From assembly GCF_003602235.1 (NCBI RefSeq), contig NZ_QZVS01000086.1, forward strand, positions 1 to 62,303: a DNA stretch of 62,303 bases. Direction: 5' to 3'. The translations under genes and the position numbers were made by a program. The stretch comes from Cryobacterium melibiosiphilum. GTDB taxonomy: Bacteria; Actinomycetota; Actinomycetes; Actinomycetales; Microbacteriaceae. Of this stretch, positions 17,079-24,305 are shown piece by piece. The notes under the pieces are model-generated. The model saw nothing but the letters and a program-made list of their open reading frames with translations. It was not told where the DNA came from and made no database searches. Numbering within the stretch: position 1 is the first letter of the stretch; each line of letters opens with the position of its first letter.

Positions 17079-17981
17079 ATGACCGCCCAGGATTCGCAGC
17101 GTCGCTCCCGCCATGTGGCGGCCCCGGTGGGCAAGCACCGGGGCACGGATGCGCCCGAAACCTTCGCGCGCGGATTCCACGCCCTCGGCGAACTCGCCAT
17201 CGCCGGCGTGCAGGTGTCGGCGCGGGCGACCGACCTGGCGACGGGGCGGGTGCTGCTCTCGATCGACGACCACGTCGTGATGCCCACCGCGGGTGTCGGC
17301 ACGGTGTTGCTGCTGGTCGAGGTTGCCGCGAAGCTGCGCGAGGCGGATTTCGGGGCGTACCCGATCCTCGACCGCAGCAACGATGACGCCGTCGGCCGGT
17401 CGGGAATCTGGCAGCACCTGCAGGCGCCGTCGCTGCCGGCGGCCGACCTCGCCGCCCTCGTGGGCGCGGGCAACGACAACCTCGCCACGAACGTGCTCAT
17501 TCGAGCGGTCGGGCTCGCGGCGGTGCGCGCCCGCGCGGAGTCGCTGGGCCTGACCCGCAGCGGCCTGCTCGACCGGGTGCGCGACCACCGCGGCCCCGAC
17601 GACGCCCCGCAGCTCTCGGTCGGCAGCGCGAAAGAGCTGACCTGGCTGCTGACCGCGCTGGCCCGCGGCGAGATCGTGGACGCCGACGTCAGCGCCCGGG
17701 TGCTCGGCTGGCTCTCACTCGGCACCGACCTGTCCTTGGTGGCCAGTGCCTTCGGACTCGACCCGCTCTCGCACCGGGAGCCCGACCACGGGCTGCTGCT
17801 CGTGAACAAGACGGGGGCGGATGCCGGCGTCCGCAGCGAGATCGGCCTGCTGCGCGGGCCCCGCGCCGGGGTGACCTATGCGGTCTCGATGTACTTCAGC
17901 GACACCACCCTGCACGCCCGCCTCGCGGTCGCCGACGGCTTCCGAGCCGTCGGCCTCGACCTGCTCGAGTACGTGCACTGA
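17079..17981 (+). CDS. Serine hydrolase family protein, class A beta-lactamase fold with degenerate active site
   Basis: 300 residues, 11 bp after the M13 peptidase gene. The fold signature is present: PTAGVGTVLLLVEVAAK (69-85), GNDNLATN (131-138) and NKTGADAGVRSEIGL (243-257). The catalytic SxxK appears replaced by G72-V-G-T75, SDN by NDN, and the Omega-loop Glu is not evident; only KTG (244-246) is intact. No signal peptide. Hydrolysis is therefore doubtful and a binding or regulatory role is more likely. No clear ribosome site; translation may be coupled to the upstream gene. Confidence 0.8.
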   Translation: MTAQDSQRRSRHVAAPVGKHRGTDAPETFARGFHALGELAIAGVQVSARATDLATGRVLLSIDDHVVMPTAGVGTVLLLVEVAAKLREADFGAYPILDRSNDDAVGRSGIWQHLQAPSLPAADLAALVGAGNDNLATNVLIRAVGLAAVRARAESLGLTRSGLLDRVRDHRGPDDAPQLSVGSAKELTWLLTALARGEIVDADVSARVLGWLSLGTDLSLVASAFGLDPLSHREPDHGLLLVNKTGADAGVRSEIGLLRGPRAGVTYAVSMYFSDTTLHARLAVADGFRAVGLDLLEYVH

Positions 17982-17994
17982 CCCCGTTTCCCCA

Positions 17995-18055
17995 TCCGCT
18001 GGTTGAGTAGCGGGCACGCCCCACGCCCGCGTATCGAAACCGGGCCGACCTCCAG
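17995..18055. repeat. Dispersed CCGCTGGTTGAG...CGTATCGAAACC repeat, copy 3
   Basis: TCCGCTGGTTGAGTAGCGGG, a GC spacer, then GCGTATCGAAACC and GGCCGACCTC. It is the inverse orientation of the element at 2208-2279. It lies downstream of the pseudoenzyme gene, before a convergent permease gene. Confidence 0.6.
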
Positions 18056-18083
18056 ACCGCGGGAGCGGCGGCACAGCACATCG

Positions 18084-18145
18084 CGGCACTCGTTCGGTCA
18101 CGCGGCACTGGTTCTATCGAGTGCCGGCTCACGCAACGAGTGCCG
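18084..18145. terminator. Nested inverted repeat between convergent genes
   Basis: Outer arms CGGCACTCGTT (18084-18094) and AACGAGTGCCG (18135-18145) enclose inner arms CGGCACT (18103-18109) and AGTGCCG (18120-18126). The structure lies between convergent genes and could terminate either transcript; there is no T tract. Confidence 0.5.
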
Positions 18146-18182
18146 TGACGGCCGACCCGCGGCATCCGCTGCCCGAAGAGCG

Positions 18183-19664
18183 CTAGTGCGGGTCGACCGG
18201 ATGCTCCACGTAGCGCGGGCTCTTCGGGTTCATGACCGAATTGCGGCGGCCGTAGGCGAAGTAGATGACCAGGCCGATCACGAGCCAGATGCCGAAGCGC
18301 AGCCAGGTCTCCGGGTGAAGCTGCGTGATGAGAAAGAACGACGACAGCACGCCGAACGCGGGGATCCACGGCATCAGCGGCAGCCGGAACGTGCGCGGCA
18401 CGTCGGGCCGGGTGCGGCGCAGCACGATCACGGCGACGCAGACCACGACGAACGCCGCGAGGATGCCGATGTTGGTGAGGTCGGCGATCAGCCGGATCGG
18501 AAAGACCCCGGCGAGGGCCGCGGCAGCGAGGCCGGCGATCCACGTGACGCGCGCCGGTGTGCCTTTCTTGTCGGTGCCCGAGAACCACGTGGGCAGCAGG
18601 CCGTCACGGCTCATCGAGAACCAGACCCGGCTGACGCCGAGCAAGAAGGTGAGCATCACGGTGAGGATCGAGATGACGGCGAACGCCGACAGCACGGTCG
18701 CGACCACCGGCAGCCCGACCGACTGGAACGCCACCGCGAAGGCCGCGGTCGGGTCGATGTCCTGCCAGTTCTGCATGCCCGTGAGCACGAGCGTCGCGAG
18801 CACGTAGAGCACCATGGCGATCGCGAGCGAGAGCAGAATCGCCTTGGGCATGTGCTTCTTGCCGTCTTTCGCCTCTTCGGCGGCGGTGCTCATGGCGTCG
18901 TAGCCGAACACCGCGAAGAAGACCGTGGCGGCGCCGGTGAAGACCGCGCCGAAGCCGTTCGGCAAGAACGGCACGTAGTTCTGGGTGTTGATGTAGAAGA
19001 AGCCCAGCACGATGATCGCGAGAATCAGAAACACCTTGAGCCCCACGGCGACGAGCTCGAAGCGGCCGAAGGTCTGGGTTCCGCGGCTCAAAATGAACGT
19101 GACGAGCACGCAGACCACGATCGCGGGCAGGTTGATCAGGCCGCCGTCGAGGGTGTCGGGGGTGCCCTGCATCCAGATCGGAACCTCGATGCCGATGCCG
19201 CCCATGAACTCGGTGAAGTAGCCCGAGATGCCGATCGCGACCACGGCGACGATCGCGATGTACTCGAGCAGCAGGTCCCAGCCGATGAACCAGCCCACGA
19301 TTTCGCCGAGCGCGACATAGCCGTAGGTGTACGCCGAGCCGGCCCGCGGGATCATGCCCGCGAACTCGGCGTACGACAGGGCGGCGGCCGCGCTCGCGAG
19401 GCCGGCGATCAAAAACGAGATCAGCACGGCCGGCCCGGCACCCTCGCCGTCGGGTCCGCCGTTTGCCACGAGGCCGGCGAGGGTGAAGATACCGATTCCG
19501 ATAATGCCGCCGACGCCGATTGCGGTCAGCTGCCAGAGTCCGAGGCTCTTGAACAGGCCGTTCTTGGTGGTTTCATCGCCGATATCGGTGATGGGCTTGC
19601 GCCGCATGATCGAAAACGGGCTGCGCTGTGCCGGGCCGTTGGCGGGTGTTGTGCGCTCTGACAT
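18183..19664 (-). CDS. APC-superfamily amino acid permease (cationic amino acid transporter-like)
   Basis: 493 residues with about 12 helices. The first helix carries TAIGVGGIIGIGIF, and SYAEFAGMIPRAGSAYTYGY follows, both signatures of YfnA/CAT-type permeases. GYDAMSTAAEEAKDGKKHMPKAI is the conserved substrate-gating region. It likely imports a basic or neutral amino acid by proton symport. ATG 19664 has GGAGG upstream (TGGAGGCACG). Confidence 0.92.
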   Translation of the reverse strand: MSERTTPANGPAQRSPFSIMRRKPITDIGDETTKNGLFKSLGLWQLTAIGVGGIIGIGIFTLAGLVANGGPDGEGAGPAVLISFLIAGLASAAAALSYAEFAGMIPRAGSAYTYGYVALGEIVGWFIGWDLLLEYIAIVAVVAIGISGYFTEFMGGIGIEVPIWMQGTPDTLDGGLINLPAIVVCVLVTFILSRGTQTFGRFELVAVGLKVFLILAIIVLGFFYINTQNYVPFLPNGFGAVFTGAATVFFAVFGYDAMSTAAEEAKDGKKHMPKAILLSLAIAMVLYVLATLVLTGMQNWQDIDPTAAFAVAFQSVGLPVVATVLSAFAVISILTVMLTFLLGVSRVWFSMSRDGLLPTWFSGTDKKGTPARVTWIAGLAAAALAGVFPIRLIADLTNIGILAAFVVVCVAVIVLRRTRPDVPRTFRLPLMPWIPAFGVLSSFFLITQLHPETWLRFGIWLVIGLVIYFAYGRRNSVMNPKSPRYVEHPVDPH

Positions 19665-19848
19665 CGTGCCTCCATCGGCAGCTTTCGACTCGAGGCCGAA
19701 CCAATGGCCCTCAGGCGGGGGTCATGCATCGAGGGTGCCACAGAACCGCGATTTTGGGAACGAGCGGATGCGGGGGTGTCGGCCCTCGGGCATCCGCTCG
19801 CCCGCCGTCGCTAGGCTGAGAACACTGATGGGGAGGAGCTCGCTAGCC

Positions 19849-20766
19849 ATGAATCGCGCGCGGCTGGCCGGCATCGCGGCGATCACGGTGACGTCGATCC
19901 TGTGGGGGACGACCGGAACGGCCGCGACCTTTGCGCCCGGCGTCGGGCCCCTCGCGATCGGTGCGGCCGCGCTCGGCGTCGGCGGACTGCTGCAGGCGGC
20001 CATCGCGGTGCCGGCGCTGAGGGCCGCGCGGCCGGCGTTGCGGGCGAACCGGGGCCTGATTGTGCTCGGCGCGGCGGCGGTGGCCATTTACCCGCTGGCG
20101 TTCTACAGCTCGATGCATCTCGCAGGGGTGGCGGTCGGTTCGGTCGTTTCCCTCGCGAGCGCGCCGCTGGCCTCAGGACTGCTGGAGCGCATCGTCGAGC
20201 GCCGGCGCTTGAGCCGCTGGTGGATGCTCGCGGCAGGCCTGGGCACGATCGGCGCCACCCTGCTGTGTCTCTCGAAACTGGCCGGGGGCGCCGGCACGGG
20301 CACGAGTGCGCTGTGGGGGATCGCCCTCGGGCTGGTCGCCGGAATCACCTATGCGTCCTACTCCTGGGTTGCCCACCGGCTGATCAACCGGGGAATCGAC
20401 CGGGCGGCGTCGATGGGATCCGTCTTCGGACTCGGCGGCGCCCTGTTGCTGCCGGTGCTGGCCCTGACCGGCGCCCCGCTGCTCGCCTCGCCGGAGGCAT
20501 TCGCGGTCGCGGCCTACATGGCGCTCGTGCCGATGTTCCTCGGCTACCTCTTATTCGGCTACGGGCTGACGACGGTGTCGGCCAGCACCGCGACCACGAT
20601 CACCCTGACGGAGCCGGCGATCGCGACCGTGCTGGCCGTGCTGATCGTGGGCGAGCGACTCTCCGGCCTCGGCTGGATCGGGCTCGCTGTCATCGCGCTG
20701 GTGCTGGCCATTCTCGCGGTCGCGCCGAGCAACGACGACCGGCTGAGGCCCGCCCCACGCCTGTAG
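19849..20766 (+). CDS. EamA/DMT-superfamily transporter
   Basis: 305 residues, ten predicted helices in two EamA repeats (about 5-130 and 150-290). SILWGTTGTAATFAP opens the first repeat and TLTEPAIATVLAVLIVGERL closes the second, both typical. The family exports metabolites or amino acids. GGGAGGAG (19831-19837) precedes the ATG. TAGGCT at 19812-19817 is a possible -10. Confidence 0.9.
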   Translation: MNRARLAGIAAITVTSILWGTTGTAATFAPGVGPLAIGAAALGVGGLLQAAIAVPALRAARPALRANRGLIVLGAAAVAIYPLAFYSSMHLAGVAVGSVVSLASAPLASGLLERIVERRRLSRWWMLAAGLGTIGATLLCLSKLAGGAGTGTSALWGIALGLVAGITYASYSWVAHRLINRGIDRAASMGSVFGLGGALLLPVLALTGAPLLASPEAFAVAAYMALVPMFLGYLLFGYGLTTVSASTATTITLTEPAIATVLAVLIVGERLSGLGWIGLAVIALVLAILAVAPSNDDRLRPAPRL

Positions 20767-20798
20767 TTCGGCCGCGCGCGTGGCGAAAGGAGGACGCT

Positions 20799-20846
20799 GT
20801 GTCTGAAACCGGCCCAATCGTCCTCCCTACACCGACAGGGGAGTAA
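20799..20846 (+). CDS. Possible 15-codon peptide with a perfect Shine-Dalgarno (MSETGPIVLPTPTGE)
   Basis: AAAGGAGG at 20786-20793 is a full ribosome site, 5 nt from GTG 20799; the frame closes at TAA 20844. GGAGGACG in and after the ribosome site is complementary to CGTCCTCC, which occurs twice just downstream (about 20819 and 20849), so the ribosome site could be sequestered in a hairpin. It may be a leader peptide, a regulatory RNA hairpin, or chance. Confidence 0.25.
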   Translation: MSETGPIVLPTPTGE

Positions 20847-20881
20847 ATCGTCCTCCCGTCGCCACGCGGCGCCACGGGCGG

Positions 20882-21475
20882 CTACGGGCGGCGCGGGCCG
20901 GTCCACTGGTTGGCGCGCTCGCCGGCCGCGGCCCGGGTTGCCGTCTCGAGAACGCGCTTCGCCCGGGTCGCCGGGGTCTTGGCCTGCACGATCCACTCGA
21001 GGATGCCGCGCCGCGCCGACCGCGGAAAGCCATCCCACCGGGCACGCGACCCGGGAAAGTCCTCGAAGGCCGCGGCCAGGTCGGGCGGCACGATCAGCTT
21101 CTCGACGTCGTCGAGAAGGGTCCACGACCCGTCGGCGACGGCGGCGGCGATGACCGCCTCGCCGGCCGGCATCATGAGGCCGGCCGCGCGCATCCGCTCG
21201 ATGCGCAGCTTGTTCGGGGCGCTCCAGGCGCTGCCCCGCTTGCGGCGGGCGAAGTACAGCATGGTGCGGTTCTCGTCGATCTTGCCGCCCTTGCTGTCGA
21301 CCCAGCCGAACGCGAGGGCCTCAGCGACGGCGTCATCGTAGCTGAGCATCGGCTTGCCGGCCGCTTTGCGCCACGTCACCAGCCAGACGGATGCCGCCAC
21401 CTCGTGATTCTCGAGCAGCCACGCCCGCCAGGCGGCGCGGTCCTCGGGGTGCACCCGCTCAGCCTCCTCGCTCAT
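20882..21475 (-). CDS. YdeI/OmpD-associated family protein
   Basis: 197 residues. The N-terminal half has the family pattern DRAAWRAWLLENHEVAASVWL, then SYDDAVAEALAFGWVDSKGG and YFARRKRGSAWSAPNK. The C-terminal helix carries SARRGILEWIVQAKTPATRAKRV, as in bacteriocin-protection-like YdeI/YdhG proteins; biochemical function is unknown. TATTCT (21488-21483) lies 7 nt upstream of the ATG, a leaderless arrangement. It diverges from the Crp/Fnr gene with only 41 bp between. Confidence 0.85.
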   Translation of the reverse strand: MSEEAERVHPEDRAAWRAWLLENHEVAASVWLVTWRKAAGKPMLSYDDAVAEALAFGWVDSKGGKIDENRTMLYFARRKRGSAWSAPNKLRIERMRAAGLMMPAGEAVIAAAVADGSWTLLDDVEKLIVPPDLAAAFEDFPGSRARWDGFPRSARRGILEWIVQAKTPATRAKRVLETATRAAAGERANQWTGPRRP

Positions 21476-21504
21476 GCCGCCGAGAATACCGCGCCGCGCG
21501 GTTC

Positions 21505-21510
21505 TAGGCT
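21505..21510 (+). promoter_or_regulatory. -10 element of the Crp/Fnr gene (TAGGCT)
   Basis: TAGGCT ends exactly 6 nt before the ATG at 21517, so the transcript should begin at the start codon. It faces the -10 of the divergent YdeI-like gene. Confidence 0.5.
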
Positions 21511-21516
21511 GAGGAC

Positions 21517-22194
21517 ATGGCCGAAACCTGCGTCTCCCGTGTGCCCGTCTTCTCCGGACTGTCTGCACACGACCAGGAACGGGTGGCCGGGGTGGCGCGC
21601 CCGACCCAGCTGCAGCGGGGCGAGGCCGCCTATGCCGCCGCCGACGATGTGGCGCAGCTGATCGTCGTGCACACCGGCCGGCTCAAGGTCTTTCGGGTCT
21701 CGGCTGACGGCTCGGAGCAACTCATCCGCGTTCTCGGCCCGGGCGATTTCACCGGCGAGACCTCGGTTTTCACGGGACAGCGGCCCGACGATTACGCCAC
21801 CGCGCTCGAGGACTGCCGGCTCTGCGTGTTCCACCATGACGACCTGGAAGTCCTGATGATCACGCACCCTGGGATCGGCCTGCGGCTGCTCGCGACCGTG
21901 AGCGCACGCCTCGCCGACACGGAACACCGACTGAACGCGCTGACCTCGCGCGGGGTCGAAAGCCGCCTGGTCGACTACCTGCTCGGCCTGCCGAGCACCC
22001 GGCGCAGCGGCATCGCCACGGTGACCCTGCCGCTGGCCAAGAAAGACGTGGCCTCGCTGCTCGACACAACCCCCGAGAGCTTCAGTCGGGCCCTGAAAAG
22101 TCTCGCTGATCAGGGGCTGATTGAGATTGGTTCGGGCCGCGCGCTGTCGATCAGGCAACCCGGCCGGCTGCAGGATCTGGCCGACCCGGCCTGA
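21517..22194 (+). CDS. Crp/Fnr-family transcriptional regulator with FNR-like recognition helix
   Basis: 225 residues: cyclic-nucleotide-binding-like beta roll (about 10-120), a long dimer helix (122-145) and a C-terminal winged helix. The recognition helix reads TTPESFSRALKSL, giving E187, S190 and R191, the E-xx-SR triad by which FNR reads TTGAT. Cysteines at 5, 100 and 103 could matter for sensing, but a full FNR iron-sulfur set is not evident. A TTGAC-N4-ATCAA box lies at 23240-23255 before the DUF6448 operon, a plausible target. Its 3' end overlaps the convergent peptidase gene by 44 bp. Confidence 0.9.
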   Translation: MAETCVSRVPVFSGLSAHDQERVAGVARPTQLQRGEAAYAAADDVAQLIVVHTGRLKVFRVSADGSEQLIRVLGPGDFTGETSVFTGQRPDDYATALEDCRLCVFHHDDLEVLMITHPGIGLRLLATVSARLADTEHRLNALTSRGVESRLVDYLLGLPSTRRSGIATVTLPLAKKDVASLLDTTPESFSRALKSLADQGLIEIGSGRALSIRQPGRLQDLADPA

Positions 22195-22603
22195 GGCCTC
22201 GAACCCGGCCCGGGCCGAACAGGTGCCGGATGATGACCATGTCAATGCGCGCAGCCGAGACGAAGGGCTCGTCCCAGACCCGGGAGTCATCGGAGCCATT
22301 CGGGTTGTCGCCGGCCATGAAGTAGCCCTCGGCGGGCACGCGCCAGGTCTGGGTGTAGGCACCATGCAGCCGGGGGCATCCGTCGACGGACTGGCCGTTG
22401 ACGAACAGGCGGCCGGCCTCGACCTCGACGAGGTCGCCCGGCACGCCGACCGCCCGTTTGATCAGCCGCAGCCCGCCATGGCGGAACACCGCGACGTCAC
22501 CGCGCCGCACCCGTCCCGGGCTGACCGGTCGGGCGAGCAGCAGGTCCGAGTCGCGGTAGGTCGGGCTCATCGACTCACCGGCGACCCGCACCAGGCGGAA
22601 CAT
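22151..22603 (-). CDS. S26-family signal peptidase, soluble, SodX-like (Ni-SOD maturation type)
   Basis: 150 residues. The nucleophile motif GESMSPTYRDSDLLL puts Ser at 11, and RLIKRAVGVPGD gives the general-base Lys at 49; GDNPNGSDDSRVW is the third conserved block. There is no N-terminal membrane anchor, unlike LepB, which resembles the nickel superoxide dismutase maturation protease. It starts 8 bp after the DUF6448 stop, so the two form an operon. The likely substrate is the neighbouring HCD protein (inference). Its last 15 codons overlap the convergent regulator gene. Confidence 0.85.
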   Translation of the reverse strand: MFRLVRVAGESMSPTYRDSDLLLARPVSPGRVRRGDVAVFRHGGLRLIKRAVGVPGDLVEVEAGRLFVNGQSVDGCPRLHGAYTQTWRVPAEGYFMAGDNPNGSDDSRVWDEPFVSAARIDMVIIRHLFGPGRVRGLRPGRPDPAAGRVA

Positions 22604-22611
22604 GCCTCGGC

Positions 22612-23184
22612 CTAGTGTTCGTGGTGCGCGTGCTCGTGGTCTTCGCCCTCGGCGTAGGTGAAGAAGTCGACGTACGCGGCCAGGTAGCGACGGCCGGCGA
22701 TCACGTCGTTCACGTCGAAGTCCTTCACGGCCAGCGCGGCCTGAAAGCGGGCGTCGAGTTCGGCGCGGCGCTCTTCGGGCGCCAGCGGCAGCAGGTGGGC
22801 GTCGGAGTTCAGCGCGAGGGCCTCGTCGGCGGCCGTGACAACCGGGTCGATCGCGGTGCCGACCGGCTGGATGCCGGTGAAACCGACGCCCTCACCCATA
22901 CGGTGGATGCGCACGAGCGTCTCGAGAAAGTGTTGGTCGGCCAGGGCTGCGGCATCGGCCCCGAGGGTGCGCACGGTCAACGCCTGGGCGAAAACGCCCC
23001 GCAACTCGGCTTCACCCTCGGCGGGAATCCACTTGAGGGCGTAGTTGACGTTGCCCGTTTCGAGGGCCGTGCGGCCGTCTTTGACGGCCGGGCCGCCCGC
23101 GGTATCGCAGTGGGCCTCGGCGGTGACGGGGGCGAGTGCGGCCAGCTGTGCGGCGACGCGGGCGAGGATGCGGTTGATGAACAA
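22612..23184 (-). CDS. DUF6448-family protein with Ni-SOD-like HCD motif and His-rich tail
   Basis: 190 residues. A 24-residue propeptide (ending TAEA) precedes His25-Cys26-Asp27, continuing TAGGPAVKDGRTALETGNV. Ni-SOD matures to an N-terminal HCDLPCG; here the first three residues are the same but the second Cys is absent. The C-terminus is EDHEHAHHEH, a probable metal-binding tail. Helical segments such as ETLVRIHRMGEGVGFTGIQP match DUF6448. Function is unknown; a metalloprotein processed by the downstream S26 peptidase is the natural hypothesis. TTG 23184 is chosen because AAAGGAG lies 6 nt upstream. Confidence 0.8.
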   Translation of the reverse strand: MFINRILARVAAQLAALAPVTAEAHCDTAGGPAVKDGRTALETGNVNYALKWIPAEGEAELRGVFAQALTVRTLGADAAALADQHFLETLVRIHRMGEGVGFTGIQPVGTAIDPVVTAADEALALNSDAHLLPLAPEERRAELDARFQAALAVKDFDVNDVIAGRRYLAAYVDFFTYAEGEDHEHAHHEH

Positions 23185-23239
23185 GGTGTTCTCCTTTGCT
23201 TGAGTGGTTCCCAAGCTACGAGCATCCCGGCCCGACGTC

Positions 23240-23255
23240 CTTGACGCAGATCAAG
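23240..23255. promoter_or_regulatory. FNR/Crp-type operator (TTGAC-N4-ATCAA)
   Basis: CTTGACGCAGATCAAG matches the FNR-type palindrome TTGAT-N4-ATCAA at 9 of 10 half-site bases and is symmetrical one base further out. Its centre is about 63 bp upstream of the DUF6448 start, compatible with an activator site near -41. The Crp/Fnr regulator 1 kb away has the matching recognition helix. Confidence 0.7.
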
Positions 23256-23284
23256 TCGCGCCGAACAGGGCGAACTACGCGGGT

Positions 23285-23332
23285 GACGGATGCCCCGGGC
23301 CGGCCTGCACGGGCCGGCCCGGGGCATCCGTC
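23285..23332. terminator. Perfect 20-bp GC-rich hairpin downstream of the DeoR gene
   Basis: Arms 23285-23304 and 23313-23332 are fully complementary (GACGGATGCCCCGGGCCGGC) with an 8-nt loop. It lies 8 bp past the stop of the minus-strand DeoR gene and upstream of the DUF6448 promoter, where it would insulate the two. No T tract is present. Confidence 0.7.
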
Positions 23333-23339
23333 GCAATGG

Positions 23340-24104
23340 TCAGACGATGACGAGTTCGGGGCCGGCGGCGCTCAGCCGGCGGGCCTGCCGCGGGTCGATG
23401 CCGCTGTCGGTGATGATCAGGTCGAACTCGTTCGCGTCGGCGACGTGGCAGAACGAGTTGGAGCCGATCTTGGTCGAGGTGATGGCGAGCACGCGGCGGC
23501 GTCCGCTGAGCATCATGGCGCGTTTCACCTCGGCCTCGTCGGGGATCGTGGTGGTGAGCCCGGCCTCGGCGGTCAGGCCGTTGCCGCCGACGAAGGCGAC
23601 GTCGACGTTGAGCTGGCTGATGCGGGCGCGGGTCCACTCGTCGACGGCGCCCTGGGTGAGGCTGCGCACCCGGCCGGGCAGGGCGAGCACGGTCAGGCGG
23701 GGTTTCTGGCTGAGCAGGCGCACGGCCGGCAGGTTGTTGGTGACGACCATGAGCGAGCGGTCCTCGGGAAACATCGCGGCGATCACGAGGGTGAGCGCGC
23801 CCGAGTCGAGCAGCACGACGCCGTCGGCGGGAAGTTCTTCGAGCACGCGGCGGGCGATGCGCTGCTTCTCGGGGGCATCCTCGAGGCGGCGCTGGGCGAG
23901 GGCGATCTCGAACGGAGTGCTCTGGGTGAGCCGGGCGCCGCCGTGCTGGCGGCGAATCAGGCCCTGGCGTTCGAGCACGGCGAGGTCGCGGCGGATGGTT
24001 TCGCTCGTCACCTGCAGGGCCTCACTCGCGGCCGCGACGGCGATCTCACCGGTGCCGTGCTGCGCGAGCTTGATGATCGCGGCCTGGCGCTCTGCTGGGT
24101 ACAT
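23340..24104 (-). CDS. DeoR/GlpR-family transcriptional regulator of the polyol locus
   Basis: 254 residues. The N-terminal winged helix has ALQVTSETIRRDLAVLERQGLIRRQHGGA; the C-terminal DeoRC sensor domain shows LLDSGALTLVIA, VVTNN and DVAFVGGNGLTAEAG, where sugar phosphates usually bind. It diverges from the polyol ABC operon and most likely represses it. ATG 24104 has GGGAG upstream. Confidence 0.92.
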   Translation of the reverse strand: MYPAERQAAIIKLAQHGTGEIAVAAASEALQVTSETIRRDLAVLERQGLIRRQHGGARLTQSTPFEIALAQRRLEDAPEKQRIARRVLEELPADGVVLLDSGALTLVIAAMFPEDRSLMVVTNNLPAVRLLSQKPRLTVLALPGRVRSLTQGAVDEWTRARISQLNVDVAFVGGNGLTAEAGLTTTIPDEAEVKRAMMLSGRRRVLAITSTKIGSNSFCHVADANEFDLIITDSGIDPRQARRLSAAGPELVIV

Positions 24105-24204
24105 CGATGTCTCCCGGGGGTCGGCGCTGCTGTGCGCTGACCCGAGACTATCAATTGCATGGGCCCGCGTGTGGGTTTGGCGGCCCAAAACCGACCATTC
24201 GGGC

Positions 24205-24272
24205 AAATTTGGTCACGCAAACATCACAAAGTCACAATTTGGGTTGCATAAACCACAGGTTCGGTTGATACT
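24205..24272 (+). promoter_or_regulatory. Promoter and putative DeoR operators of the polyol ABC operon
   Basis: TTGCAT (24244-24249) and GATACT (24267-24272) are separated by 17 bp, a good sigma-70-type promoter. Immediately upstream and overlapping are the similar words CAAATTTGGTCAC (24204-24216) and TCACAATTTGGG (24232-24243), candidate operator half-sites for the divergent DeoR protein. Confidence 0.6.
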
Positions 24273-24305
24273 CGGTAAATACCAGTCCACAAGGACGTGT
24301 CGACG

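Noticed and set aside
22612..23184. Canonical nickel superoxide dismutase (sodN)
   Set aside because: Only HCD matches; the LPCG part of the nickel hook is missing and the rest follows DUF6448, so the gene symbol is withheld.
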